From Torreya grandis (taxonomy: Eukaryota; Streptophyta; Pinopsida; Cupressales; Taxaceae), in the NCBI GenBank assembly GCA_037957365.1, contig JARHVA010001175.1:1457001-1521000 (forward strand): 64,000 nucleotides of DNA, read 5' to 3'. Positions 26,879 to 38,289 of the stretch are shown here, in pieces; the first letter of the stretch is position 1; the number at the start of each line of letters is the position of its first letter. A program made the translations under genes and the position numbers. Under the pieces are notes generated by a model. That model was not told the origin of the DNA. It saw nothing but the letters and a program-made list of their open reading frames with translations, and searched no databases.

Positions 26879-27229
26879 ATGTCCTCTTTTAAAAGTATAG
26901 TCACAAGTTTCACTATCAATAACCCTTAAAAATGAGCCTTTAACTCATATTTATAAGTTTAAATGAGTGGTTACAAAGCATAACCACATTTTTTCCTTTT
27001 TAAGGTCTTACAAAATAACATTAGCTAATTTGAACAACTTAAAAAATGCATTGGTGTTTTTGCATGACTTGCAAAAGTATAATGAAATTTTTTCACAACT
27101 TGCAAAAGCATATTAACAAATTTACACAAATCAAAATTTAAAAAAATAACTTAGTTCATTTGCATGACTTTAAAATGTGTGAATTAAATAATATAATAAA
27201 GTGAAATGATAATTACAACAATGACTCAA

Positions 27230-30200
27230 GAAATACAAGTCTATAAGAAAGATCAAAATCTATTGTAGAATTATTCTTTATCATCTTTGTTGATGACAAT
27301 TTAGACTTCTTTATCATGTTATGGATTCTTATTTTGATATTTCATTAAACCTCTACATGATTTCCAACATTTTATCTTCATCAAGACCATATAAATATGT
27401 ATAGGTTATTTTTCATCACAATATAGGTCCATCATCTTCTATTTTGTTCCTTGTAACCTCTTAAGCATTTCATTGAGGTTCTCCAAATTGTTTTGATACT
27501 TGATTAACATTTAAATTGAATATTAACTGAATGAAAACTTGGGAGTTATAATTTCCTCCATATTCCTCTTTAATTGTTCAATAATATTCTCCTTAGAGAC
27601 TAGGCTCCCATTATCATCAATAAGTTTGCATTTCAGTTTTCCTACTCCTAGTATTTTTAGGAGAATCACCTCTCATTAATTTAGAATTAGAATTTTTTTC
27701 AAAGGTTTCTTTAACACTGCATACTATGCATTTTTTAACTCCCTAGAATTAAATGAGGTACATAATTTCCTCTTTCTAGATAAGTTTTCTTGAATGAGGT
27801 CATCTAGATAGGTAAAAGATAAATCTTCCAACTTGAGAAGCAAATCATTCCATTTCTACACCTCTTCTTCATTATTGTTTTCAATTTGAGTTCCTTGGTT
27901 GTATTCTGATTGGATCTTAGGACATGTAACCATCACTATCTAAAAAGTAGTGATGCCATGTTGTAAATTATCTTGATCCATTATATTGTTTCTTTACCCA
28001 TAATACCAATTTATTAAGCAATATCAAGTGTCTATGTATCATAAATTTAATGAACAACAGAATGGGAAGACTAAATAAGTCTTACCAATTTTTAAACCAT
28101 AGACATTAATTTCTCAACTTTTTCTCTAAGTTTATCCTTAGTTAATTTATCTTGGTCCATTTTCTTGAACATTGTGCCAATTTTAAATTGGACATTTTAT
28201 TTCATGCCTTCTCTTGTAGCTTTTCCCAAATGGAATTTTGTGACTTGATAATCAGAATATCTAACATCATATTTATTTTTTTCAATGGAAGGAACTACTA
28301 TTTTTGCATATTTATCTCCTTTTTTATCATTGATTATTATTGAGACTATTTTGGGCTTCTTTGTCTCTTGAGTATGGATAGTTGTTAGGATACTAAAATT
28401 AATTTCTTATAGTAGCTAAATCTTATTTCTTTTCTTCACAACTTCACTTAACTATTGAGACACTTCTAGATTGGGAGATTTTTGCACATGAGAGGTGTCA
28501 ATTTCCTTTTTAATATTAGGGGGAGTAATACACTTTTGTAAATCTTGAGACTCTTATAACATAATTTCACATTTTTATTTTCTTAATGTATCAATTGGAG
28601 TTTTAGGAAAAATTTTAGTAGGCAAGTCAACATTGTGAACAAGATATAATGATATGGAAGTATCATGTTGAGAAGGGATAGAAGACTCAAATTAAATAAA
28701 ATGTATCAGAAGATAAAAACTATTATCTAGTATTAGTTACCAAAGTTTGAGGTTGGTAAAGACTATGAAGAAGAACTTATTCTAAAATAGGAAAACTAGG
28801 AGTACCTAATTTTTTTTCATCTAATCTTCTTATCTTCAACTTGAGTGGTTTTTTCACTGAAATAACTTCTATAATAGCTTTAACTTCTTTTTTTGATTTT
28901 ATTTCCTCTCAATCCTTGTTATTTATTACCATTAAGGAAATATCTATTTTTTTTTGATGTTGTAAATGATAAATTCCTAATTTGACCTCCTTCATAAGAG
29001 GAGAAAATACCATTTTATTAGCATTGATGTATTTCCTTTCCAACCATTTCAGAGTTTTGTTTAGCACACCTTGAGTTCTATCGGTGAGTGAAATAGATTA
29101 TTTATTATGCCAGCATACTCTTGAAAGAGGTTTTTACTCAATTATATATTTCTAATAAATGGTATCTAATATAAATTCATCATCTTATATGTTTTTATTG
29201 ATCTCCAATATGGAAAATACAATTAATTATTCTAGAGTGAATCGTTAGTAATCACAAATTCTCACATCTCTCTCATCATCACAGTCTATCCATTAGTCTT
29301 TAGAATGATGTCCATATTGATGTAATACTAAGAATATTTCACATTTTTTCCCTAATACCAAATGAATGTTTGCATTTAAATTATCTAATAGTAACTCAAA
29401 TCATTTCTTCATCAATTAATTTTTCTTTGGCCAAAGAAGCACAAGTATACCAACTAATAAAAAAAGGAAATTTTATTCCAAACTTGTGTTTATAAGATAG
29501 TAGTTTATGTATTTTATTCAACTATCTCAGTAGTTCCATAAAATACCATTTATCATATACATATCTTGGGATCATATATGAAGCAATTTCACAACCATAA
29601 ATTCTCAAGTAAGTGAAAGTTGGGAACTGTATGAACCAAGTTCCCCATTTAGAAATTTTAGTAAATGCTGAAAATATCATCCTCATATTGTATGGTTCTG
29701 GCTCAAACATTTGAATCACATATTTTTAAAATGCATCATTCACTCTACTAAAATGATGTGCACTTTCCTTTAGAGAGATATTAAGATATAAATCATATAT
29801 TTTTGAAACCTACATATCACCTACTATATTCAAACCACTAAATAACCTTCTTATATAAATAACATAAAAAAGATAAGAGGTCATATGCAAATTTGAATTT
29901 ATATTATCCTCTAAAATATTATTTAGAATTTAATCATTGATCAATTATCCCTAATTGATATATTACTTATTTTGGTGGATGATCCTTATGTACTTGTACA
30001 TCCATATTTGGAAATTCTTTGAAACTAGGCTTCCCACTACTCTATGCATGAGTGTGATCATGTCATTGACCTCATTCTTGAATTAAAATATAAAAAATAT
30101 TCTTAGGTAACCTTGTTGATGTATACATGGATTTTTTCAACCATTGATCTTTAACCCACTTTGAACAAGAGCTAGTATTAGAATCCTAGAATTGTTGTGT

Positions 30201-30240
30201 AGATTTTGGAGTTAAATTGATAAATGATTCCATGTAAAGT
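27230..30240 (-). pseudogene. Decayed gag-like retroelement protein, copy 2
   Basis: The minus strand gives a long protein trace with many stops. In order: RLPKNIFYI near 30,110; FQIWMYKYIRIIHQNK near 30,010; LHMTSYLFYVIYIRRLF near 29,890; ISLKESAHHFSRVNDAF near 29,760; WGTWFIQFPTFTYLRIYGCE (29,522-29,719, open); HKFGIKFPFF near 29,480; DRTQGVLNKTLKWLERKYIN near 29,050; a lysine-rich segment near 28,850. A probable coiled coil (IIEQLKRNMEEI, NLENLNEMLKRLQG) lies at 27,420-27,620. The first six blocks parallel copy 1 at 1-2,000 in order and spacing, but with many substitutions. The C-terminal part resembles a gag tail in being basic and helical. Function beyond gag-like is not known to me. Confidence 0.6.
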
Positions 30241-30249
30241 AGTTATAGT

Positions 30250-32104
30250 ATATGATAAATATGATATATACCTAAGAATAATATTAAATCTCCTTTAATA
30301 TTCTTGACTTCCCTATTTTATACATCATAGTGTTTGACCATTATTAACACTAATTATGGACATTATACTAAAATAGGACATGTAGTTGATTGAGCCAATA
30401 CACTATCATGGATGATTTATCCATAATGTGTTTTGTATACACCAATGATTATGTTTCACAATTATTCTAAATAAATTTTTCCAAGATCATTATATGTTAT
30501 TTATTCAACATTTGAGTTTAAGTGTGAAGGTGGAACCACCCATTGAAATTGATACTTCATATTTGTGTCCTCTTAGGAGACTCATTTTAGTATAGGTATT
30601 CTTTACATTGATTTTATTAGGATTATCCTTGATTGGGATATTGAATGTTGACATTTTTTTAGGACGTACCTAGAAGAGGAGGATCAAGTATTGAATTGAC
30701 TTTTGAAGGAAGATGGAACCTTGAGTGTGTTTTAGTAATGGGCATATTCTAAGGTGTGCACATGTAGACCTCAAAAACAGGTTTATTTAGTAGGGATAAA
30801 TTTATAATGAGTGATAAAATAAGTTTAATATTATAATAGGGTATTTATCAAGGCCTCATATTCTAAGAAGTGATTGGCAAGATCTCAGAACTTGACAAGT
30901 GCATTTGCAAGCTTTAGAATCTATTAGCATGTTTAATAGGTGGTCTAAATTTGATGATGGTTCATTAAATCTTAGATTGTTATGATGTTTAAGAACACTT
31001 AGAATCTAAAAGAATTATAAAATAGGGTTAAATCCTGACAAGATGTGCCATGGGAAAACTGATCTATGCAAATTGTTATGAGGATGTTTTGAGTAAATAA
31101 ATAAGTATTGGAGAAAAATTTGAGAGAACTAATATCAGAGATGTAACTACAAACCCTAATTAATCTATGAGTTTTAAAATTATCTAAATATTTTAAAAAT
31201 CTAAAATGTCAAATACCATGAAAAATGCCAAATTTTTGAGAGCAATGAGGAGTGAAAAGAGTGATTAGGAATAAATAGTGGATAAAATGAAAGGGGATGT
31301 ACAAATATATTTGGATGCAAATAATCATTGCATGTGAGGGTTGAGAGTGGAGTAATGGAATATATTTGGTTATGCATGAACAAGAATTAGAATATATATT
31401 GTATGTTTTCAAAGGTCTTGTATCCTAAGAGGAGCATGGGTAAGCATCAGACTCTGAGAGATGTTTCAGTAGACATTGAATCTACAAGCATGATTGTTAA
31501 GTGGTTGAGTTATAATAGGCATTTTAGTACCTATAAATTTATGGTGTGTGTTTATAAATACATTTATTTCTGATATATTGTTAATTAGTTTTTCAAAATT
31601 CAAATATGTGTTTAACAAGAGGCCAAAACCAAGACAAGGACTTAGTTTTTTGTAACTTATTAATTTTTCTTTAAAAAATTGACCAAATGTTGAATTTTTA
31701 TGATTAATATCTTAAAAAATACATTTTAACTTCTAAAATGGTGACTTTGACCAACTTTGAGTATTTACAATTAAAATATTTAACGCTCTTAGTTTTTGAG
31801 TTCTATTAAAAAACTAGGATAATAGTCATAAATGGATAGTTTTTAAAACAAGGTAAAATAAGATGTTAATGTCAAAAAAAGGGGACCAAAAGGGGTCAAG
31901 AGAGGATTATGAAGGTAGGGGGAGTGGAAATAACTAGAGAGTTCCCTGTGGAACATACATCAAAAGATCACTACAACATCATTGGATTTGTATTAGGAAT
32001 GTGGCACCATGTAAATTTTGGGTGCATATAGGAACCTTGACTAAAGGTAGTGAATAGTAGCATAGATCACATGAAGTTAAATGACTACTTTTAGGATGTA
32101 AATT
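30250..32104. other. AT-rich segment without recognisable genes
   Basis: This lies between the gag-like copy 2 and the LINE. It should continue the gypsy element whose protease lies at 37.7-38.1 kb, because the LINE split that element. I could not identify RT, RNase H or integrase motifs in any frame. Two weakly similar stretches (30,855-30,960 and 31,408-31,515, both with CCTAAGA-like and GAATCTA-AGCATG cores) suggest a short degenerate repeat. Confidence 0.35.
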
Positions 32105-32120
32105 AGGTGACATCTCATGT
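32105..32120. repeat. LINE target-site duplication, left copy
   Basis: AGGTGACATCTCATGT, identical over 16 bases to 37,622-37,637. The length and position are typical of target-primed reverse transcription. Confidence 0.9.
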
Positions 32121-32369
32121 TTTAGATTAAGGTAAAAATAGGTTTTGAAGGGACCCCGAAACCCAAGTACAAAGAAAGAAAGATAAAGCCTCAACGACCA
32201 CAGGCAGAACCTAAAAACTACTACAGAGAAGTAGCAAAAATATATAAGGGACCTAAAACCACCAGAGAGACTACCAGTCAAAACCCAGATTAACAAGATC
32301 TGGTTGCACCAAAGACAGAAGATTTCCATAGAACAGGACCAAAAAACAAAACCAACAAGAAGAACTAGA
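32121..32369 (-). other. LINE 3' untranslated region and tail
   Basis: The minus strand after the ORF3 stop is T-rich and without coding signal, then reads GGGTTTCGGGGTCCCTTC and ends ACCTTAATCTAAAA. A long poly(A) is absent; only a short A-run remains at the junction, as expected of an old copy. Confidence 0.6.
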
Positions 32370-33974
32370 CTATTCTTCCAGTTCCAAAATCATTTTCACT
32401 GTTTCTTTACCTTTCCCAATAGTAGTATCCTGAGTAGTAGTTGCACCGACTTGACTCCCTCTTGTGTAGCCTTCTTTCTAGATCTTTGTCTCATCCTTTT
32501 GCTGGCCCCTCCAAGGATTTGGTCTCCTCATTTACTCTTTTTCCATTATTGACAGCTGCAGCACAAATATTGGATGTTACTTCCTCCATTTTCGTTATGT
32601 TCTCCTTAATGAGTTCCCAAAGGTTATTCTCGTAATCTTTGAGCTTGATGGGGATTTCTCTTATCTATTTCTCCATGATGTTAATTTTGTTCCATGCAGC
32701 TTTCTGGTTATCTTCCATAATTTCCACTTTCCTTTTGAGATCCTTAATCTCCTTACACATCCAAGAATCAAATTGGAGAGAATCCTCTACTTTGCAATTA
32801 ACCCAACTCATAGGTGTGTGCATACCATCATTCTGCCCCTTCTCTCTCCAGTCCTCAATATTCTTATTGGGACTGTTCCCACCTTCTTCAAAGTGATCCT
32901 CTCAGCCCCTTTGATACTGTTCTTTGGTTCCAGTTTGAATTTCCATGTCCATTTCTTGATTGTCATCCTGAACTGTATTTTCCTTTTCATTTCTTGAAAT
33001 AGGGTCCTCAACCGGGCCATCCTGGACAATATCTTCCTCTGACATATTCTTATTTTCCTCAGTTTCTTCCTTACTATTTTTTAGATTCCTCCTCTTTGCT
33101 GACTCCTTTCTCATTCTTCTCTTGACATTCTTCGTCCTCATTTGAATTTGTATTCCAGATTTCAGTTCCTTCTTCTTCCACCAAATTTTCCTCCCTGGGT
33201 TTATCAATTCTCTCCTGCTCTGTATCTTCATCTACATTCTGATTATTGGTGCTAGGGTACTTGATTTTGTCTTTCCCTTTTACGGTTCCACTCTTTCTTA
33301 TCCCAGACTCCTGATTTTTCCCCTGGTTAGGGTTCTTAACCATAGCTTTATTATTGTAGTAGCCTTTGATTAACAGAATTAGGCCTTCATGCAGGATAGG
33401 ATGCATTTCCTTCTTCCTGTGAGCAAATAAACTTTGGACCAAAGAATAGCGCAAGTAAAAGGGAAAAGACAGTCTTACCTTGTGCTTGAAATGATTAAGG
33501 AAGACAAAGTGGAATTTATGCACTCTCTTGCTCCTTCCGTCCAAGATGAAATACTCCCTTATACAACATAATACATCCCTCCATATCCCCTTAATCTGTT
33601 TCAATTCATAGAAATCTCCATTCTTGACCAGCTTCTGCTCTTCCACATCCATCTTGGGGAACTTACAAAAGGCCTCATTCGAAATGCTTGTCTGCTTGGA
33701 GAATTTAAGTCCATCCGATTAGGCAAACCTGTAACTTCTGCTATAAAATCCTCTATAAGGTTCACAGTGATACCATGCAATGTGACCCTTTCATCAATCC
33801 AATTTTTGAAGAAGGCCGTAGTGATATGCGGTTTTGACCCATGGAGCTTTTCCATATAATTCATGACTTTTCCTTTCTACAAGATCTCCAGACATCTTGT
33901 TTCTCTCTCCATTCATCACATTTTTTGGGCTCCTGCTTCCTTGGTTCTTCCTTCCTTTCACGAGCCATACTCAT
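32370..33974 (-). pseudogene. LINE ORF3: uncharacterised protein with acidic middle, coiled coil and basic tail
   Basis: About 530 codons with a few frameshifts and stops. The candidate start ATG is at 33,974 (MSMARERKEEPRKQEPKK, basic). The trace moves by one frame at 33,864 (ATG overlapping a TGA) into VTLHGITVNLIEDFIAEVTG, then again into a 33,074-33,652 segment. That segment reads GIWRDVLCCIREYFILDGR, HKFHFVFLNHFKHKVRLSFP and HPILHEGLILLIKGYYNN. Next come about 100 residues rich in E, D, N and K, then a heptad-like helix (CKEIKDLKRKVEIMEDNQ, near 32,720). A basic patch, RMRQRSRKKA, lies near 32,480, and the end is ILELEE. I do not know a defined function. The N-terminal part resembles a family of transposon-associated plant proteins, and the coiled coil plus basic tail suggest RNA or DNA binding by analogy with LINE ORF1. 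Its place inside the duplication-bounded unit indicates that it moved with the LINE. Confidence 0.65.
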
Positions 33975-34155
33975 TTCCTTGGAAGCCCAGTCACTATGAA
34001 CTTTACAATGATCTGACCTGCTGCCAGTTTGATTTGAGAGTTGGCTCTATTTGGGCACGTTTGGGTTCATCGAGAGCCTTCCACTTTCAAGAGCCTTCCT
34101 CTTTAATGATTGAAGACCTTTCCCCACAAAACCACTTCTCCAACTCATTATGTTA

Positions 34156-37100
34156 CTATAACAATCTAATCATTCCCTCCTTCGCTTGAGTTGTATCATG
34201 AAGAATGAGTGCCCTCAGTTTCACCTTCTTTTCTAATGTTTCCTGCCACCTCATTTTTTGACCTGTCTAAACTACGTAGTTTGCTAACCAATCTGCAACT
34301 TCGTTGGCTTCATGATAGGTGTGGGTTATAGTCACTTTATCAAAAAAAAATTATTAAGTTTTTCATCTCCATTACCATAGCCTCTATAGTCCAAGACAGT
34401 ATTTTTATTGTTAAGAATATTTATGATGTTCATTGAGTCCCCTTCTAGCCACAATTTGGGATATCTCGAATCCACAACTATTTTGATGGTCTGAAGGGTG
34501 GCAGTAGCTTTGGAAATGTGACAACTTGATTTACCAATGGGGATTGCAACAGCATCAATAACCTTTCCCATATGGTTTCTCAAGACACCACCACAACCTG
34601 CATTCCTCGGATTTCCTTTAGCAGCTCCATCAAAGTTTCCTTTAATCCACCCTTGAGGGGGAGCATTCCATGTAACTCCTAATCTGGGATTATCATGTTT
34701 ACCTTTAGAATTTTCTATACTTAAGGGATTATCCACTTGGAAGGTTGAGCTTGGATTCTTTTGTGATAAAAAATTCTCCTTAATAGCTCTAATGATGTTC
34801 TGTCCTACCACCCATCCAGGAAGCTCTTTATTTCTAAAGATTCGGTTATTTATTTCCTTCCATATTCCCCACCATATATGGGGAATGGTAATTTTCCATT
34901 AAAAAATTGCTTCAAAATTCTTGGAGGGGCAGTACCAGCTTTTGAGAGATAATTCCACATTTTTATGATGGATCCATGCAATGCCCCACATATTGAAAAT
35001 TTCTTTCCAGACTAGCTATGTATAAGAACATTTTACAAACAAATGATCTCTATCTTCAAAACCCTTCTTACAAAGGATACACCTATTCACAATATATATT
35101 CCTCTTTTCTGTAAATTGTCCAAAGTTAAGATTTTGTTTTGGAAAGGGTCCAGAAAAAGATTTTGATTTTAGGGATGAGCCCCTTGATCCAGGCCTTTGT
35201 CCACAACGGTTTGTTGCCATTTCCCTTTGAAGTGAAAATGGAAGAAACTTTAAACTGTCTACTTGACTCATTGTGCCAAACAATCTTATCTTCAAGATTA
35301 GGGTATAGAGATATAGCATTTAGGGACATTTGAATATCCTTGAAATCTTGATCATAGTCAGTGAGGTTCACCCAAGAGTTGTTCTACCAGTATTGGTTAA
35401 TCATTATTCCCACTCTTTACTTGCAACGGTTTATAACATATTTATCTTGGATTTCATCTTGCAAAGGTTTTCCTTTTAACCAAATATCTTCCCAAAATTT
35501 CACCTTATTGCCATTGCCAATTTTCCAAGAAATTCCTTCTTCTAAAACATGTTTAGTCCCCTGGACTGCCCCCCATATGGCCGAAGGATGGGAGATGTCT
35601 AGATTAGAAAAGAATTCAAGGAGAGACTTTGCCTTAAATAAGTATTTATGCTTCCATATTTTGCTCCATTATTTATTTTCCTGATAAACCCTCCAACCCT
35701 GCTTAGCTAAGAGAGCTATGTTCATACTTCTAATTTTCCTTATTCCTAGTCCACCTTCCCTGACAGGTTTATAGATGTTATCCCATGCTATTAAAGGCAT
35801 TCTTCTTTTCTCCTCAGTACCTGACCAAAGAAAGATTCTTTGAATTTTTTCAATAGCTTCAGCAAATTTAGTAGGGATTTTGAAAAGACTCAAAGCGTAC
35901 GTGGGTATGCTTTGTAGACTTGCTTTAAGGAGGGTGAGCTTTCCAGCTTGGCTTATAAAACTACCTTTCCATCCTACTAATTTCTTACTAAATTTGTTAA
36001 TTAGTCCTTCCCAGAAAGCTTCAGGAACTTTCATCCCAAAAGGGAGACCAAGGTAAGAGGAAGGAAAAGATCCTATGGAGCATTCAAGGATTTTTGATAT
36101 TTTGTTCTGTCTGTGACTTGGGGTATTTTTAAAGAATACTACACTTTTGTTCCAGTTTATCAATTGTCCAGAGGTAGAAGAATATAAATTTATTGCTTCC
36201 TTTAAAATTCTAGCTTCTGTGGCTTCAGATTGCCCCATGAAGATGGTGTCGTCAAAAAATTGACCATGGGAACATATTAAAGGATGCGAAGAGGGTTTCA
36301 GGCCCTTGAATAAACCTTTACAAACTAAGTCCCCTAAGTATCACCCCATACTATTAGCCATAATTATAAACAGAATAGGGGAAATAGGATCCCCCTATCT
36401 TAATTCCCTTGATGGATTGAAAAAATGAGACGAACTCCCATTTACCAACATAGCAATAAAAGTAGTAGATATCAACTGCTTGATCATATCAACCACTCTT
36501 TGTTCAAAGCCAAAGGCAATAAGGCTATTAGAAAGGAATAACCAATCCACCCTATCATATGCTTTAGCAATATCCACTTTCATTATGAACCCCTCTTTAT
36601 TAGAGCTAAACAACGAGTGAATATTCTCATGCACCGTTATTACAGAATTGAGGATTTGTCTACCTAGAATGAATCCATTTTGCTGATCAGCTATTATCGA
36701 TGGGATCACTTGAATTAATCTAGTTTTTAAAACTTTGGATATTATCTTATAGAGAGAATTACACAGGCTAATTGGTCTAAACTGATCAGGACTGTCAGCT
36801 CCAACCTTTTTTGGAATCAGACACAGAAAAGTAGCATTAACTTCCTTCAGCATCTGTTTGGCTCCAAAGAATTCCTTCACCGCATTACTGACATCTTTTC
36901 CAATTAGTTTCCAGAGCTTTTGAAAGAAGAACATGGGAAACCCATCTGGTCCAGGTGCTTTATCACCTCCTAGAGATCTAACTGCTTTGAAGATTTCCTC
37001 CTCCTTAGGTATGGAACATAACATGTTATTCTACTCCTTCGAGACCAAAGGAGGAACCACGCGTAGGATATCATCCTGACTTTTCAAGTTGATGTTTCTA

Positions 37101-37610
37101 TTAGCCCTCATTAGGGAGGAGAAAAAAGAGATCATTTCCTCCTTTATTTCCTTTTCCTCTGTTATCTTCTGATATCCTTTTTTCAAGTGTTGAATATGAG
37201 TTATAGCTCTGTGTTTCAGAGTGGAAAGATGGAAAAACTTTGTATTTTTGTCTCCTTCTTTCAACCACTGCACCCTAGATCTTTGTCTCCAATAGGTTTC
37301 TTCCTTAGTTATAATATCTTGGTATTGAACCAATTGTTCACTTTATTCTCTATGGAAGTCAGAAGTATAATCATTTTGCTGATTTTTTTCCTGAATTCTA
37401 CTAATTTCTTCCTTAATAGTCTTCTTTTTCTCAAAGATATTTCCAAAACACTCCTTATTCCATTTCTTAACTTCCTTTTTAACATTTTTGAGCTTGGAAG
37501 CAACTCTAAAGAGAGATGTTCCCTCAATAGGTATATTACCACTCTTTTATTTTGCTTTCAAACTGTGGGTGCTGCATCCACATCTTTTTGAATCTGAACG
37601 GATGATTCTT
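34156..37610 (-). pseudogene. LINE ORF2: RT, zinc finger and RNase H (endonuclease missing)
   Basis: It begins within the end of the endonuclease/linker (NHPFRFKKMWMQHPQF, near 37,580). A coiled linker leads to [20 protein letters not shown]. The RT has SLGGDKAPGPDGFPMFFFQK, FRPISLCNSLYKIISK, QNGFILGRQILNSV and AKAYDRVDW. The active-site box is QFFDDTIFM at about 36,248-36,259, and a C-terminal YLGLPFG follows. A zf-RVT-like finger NRCILCKKGFEDRDHL lies near 35,060. RNase H has GNFDGAAKGNPRNAGCGGVL, LEGDSMNIIN and TYHEANEVADWLAN, and the frame ends at 34,156. Breaks include a stop at GDPISP (LR*GDPISP near 36,390, probably CAG to TAG), a stop near 37,025 and several in the finger region. The RNase H Glu appears as Lys (SKATA for AEATA). 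The RNase H type is the archaeal-like one known from plant L1 elements. Confidence 0.9.
34270..34811 (-). other. RNase H domain of LINE ORF2
   Basis: The first catalytic Asp is in NFDGAAKGNP (near 34,625). The position expected for the catalytic Glu reads ISKATATLQ, giving Lys, which would abolish activity. The later Asp is kept in LEGDSMNI, and the C-terminal HEANEVADWLAN motif is clear at about 34,285-34,320. Part of the ORF2 entry; listed separately because of the changed residue. Confidence 0.8.
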
Positions 37611-37621
37611 TTTCAGGTTCA

Positions 37622-37637
37622 AGGTGACATCTCATGT
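37622..37637. repeat. LINE target-site duplication, right copy
   Basis: AGGTGACATCTCATGT, identical to 32,105-32,120. Confidence 0.9.
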
Positions 37638-38100
37638 AGGTAACTAAAAATGTGTGCCTAGAATAGTATACAGTTTATCATTATACACAAACTTAATGTA
37701 CTAGTGTAATATGGAAGAGATTGTTCTCATTTGATTTAAACATGGACATCAAAATAATTCATTATAAGTACCACTATCTAACAAGACTTGGAAACATATT
37801 AATAATGTATTAGGTCATACGATGAATGTTAATGTGATATCATTGGTGGTTTTCCATGAAATACTATTGTATCTCTTAAGTACCATGTTTTTACTAAGTA
37901 AAATTTGTTGAATATAGCCTCTAATATCCATAAATTACATTATAATTATAGATTGAATTGAACCATTATCAATCATAATTGCATGTGTAATCAAAGAATG
38001 TTATTAAATAAAACCATCTATATAGAAAGGACCATTATTTTGAACATTACATGGAATATCATGGTGTTTTATTTTGAAAATAGGTAACCATACCAATAAT
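37638..38100 (-). pseudogene. Gypsy protease region (decayed), split by the LINE
   Basis: The minus strand reads PCNVQNNGPFYIDGFI, ITHAIMIDNGSIQSIIIMQF, SKNMVLKRYNSISWKTTND and finally YIKFVYNDKLYTILGT next to the LINE junction. The pattern matches the region before and through the aspartic protease in Tat/Athila-like plant gypsy elements, where the segment ends ...STYHQ-IKFP-NG--TI-GD.... The active-site triad is not preserved in recognisable form (MIDNGS). What should follow lies at 32,104 and below, but I could not identify it. Confidence 0.5.
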
Positions 38101-38289
38101 ACTATTAATGATGTGGTCTTCAAAAACCACTAATTGGTGTATAGATTTAGTGATGTTAACATCATCTTGCTTCTTAAAATTATAATTTTGTAATAGACCA
38201 CTGAATATTTGAAAGCATTGATTAAATATTATAATAAATTTATTTAATTTAGTGTTATGGCATTAAAAGTTAATAATATTAATATTAGT

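Larger units (their letters stand above)
32121..37621 (-). mobile_element. L1-type LINE, 5'-truncated, about 5.5 kb, carrying an extra downstream ORF
   Basis: The unit is bounded by a perfect 16-bp duplication. On the minus strand it starts just at the end of the endonuclease domain, so the 5' part (ORF1 and most of the endonuclease) is missing, as is common after incomplete reverse transcription. It continues through RT, zinc finger and RNase H. About 180 bases after the ORF2 stop, a second long ORF begins, and then a 3' tail ending ACCTTAATCTAAAA before the duplication. It is visibly less AT-rich than its surroundings. It interrupts a decayed gypsy element whose protease lies on the right side. 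Confidence 0.85.

Noticed and set aside
32304..33002. Several plus-strand open frames of 60-85 codons
   Set aside because: They are antisense shadows of the LINE ORF3 on the minus strand, which has the family-like motifs and coiled coil.
33863..34189. Plus-strand frame of 108 codons
   Set aside because: Antisense to the gap between LINE ORF2 and ORF3 and to the end of RNase H; no family resemblance.
37187..37591. Plus-strand frame of 134 codons
   Set aside because: Antisense to the coiled linker at the start of LINE ORF2; its composition is the mirror of that coding strand.
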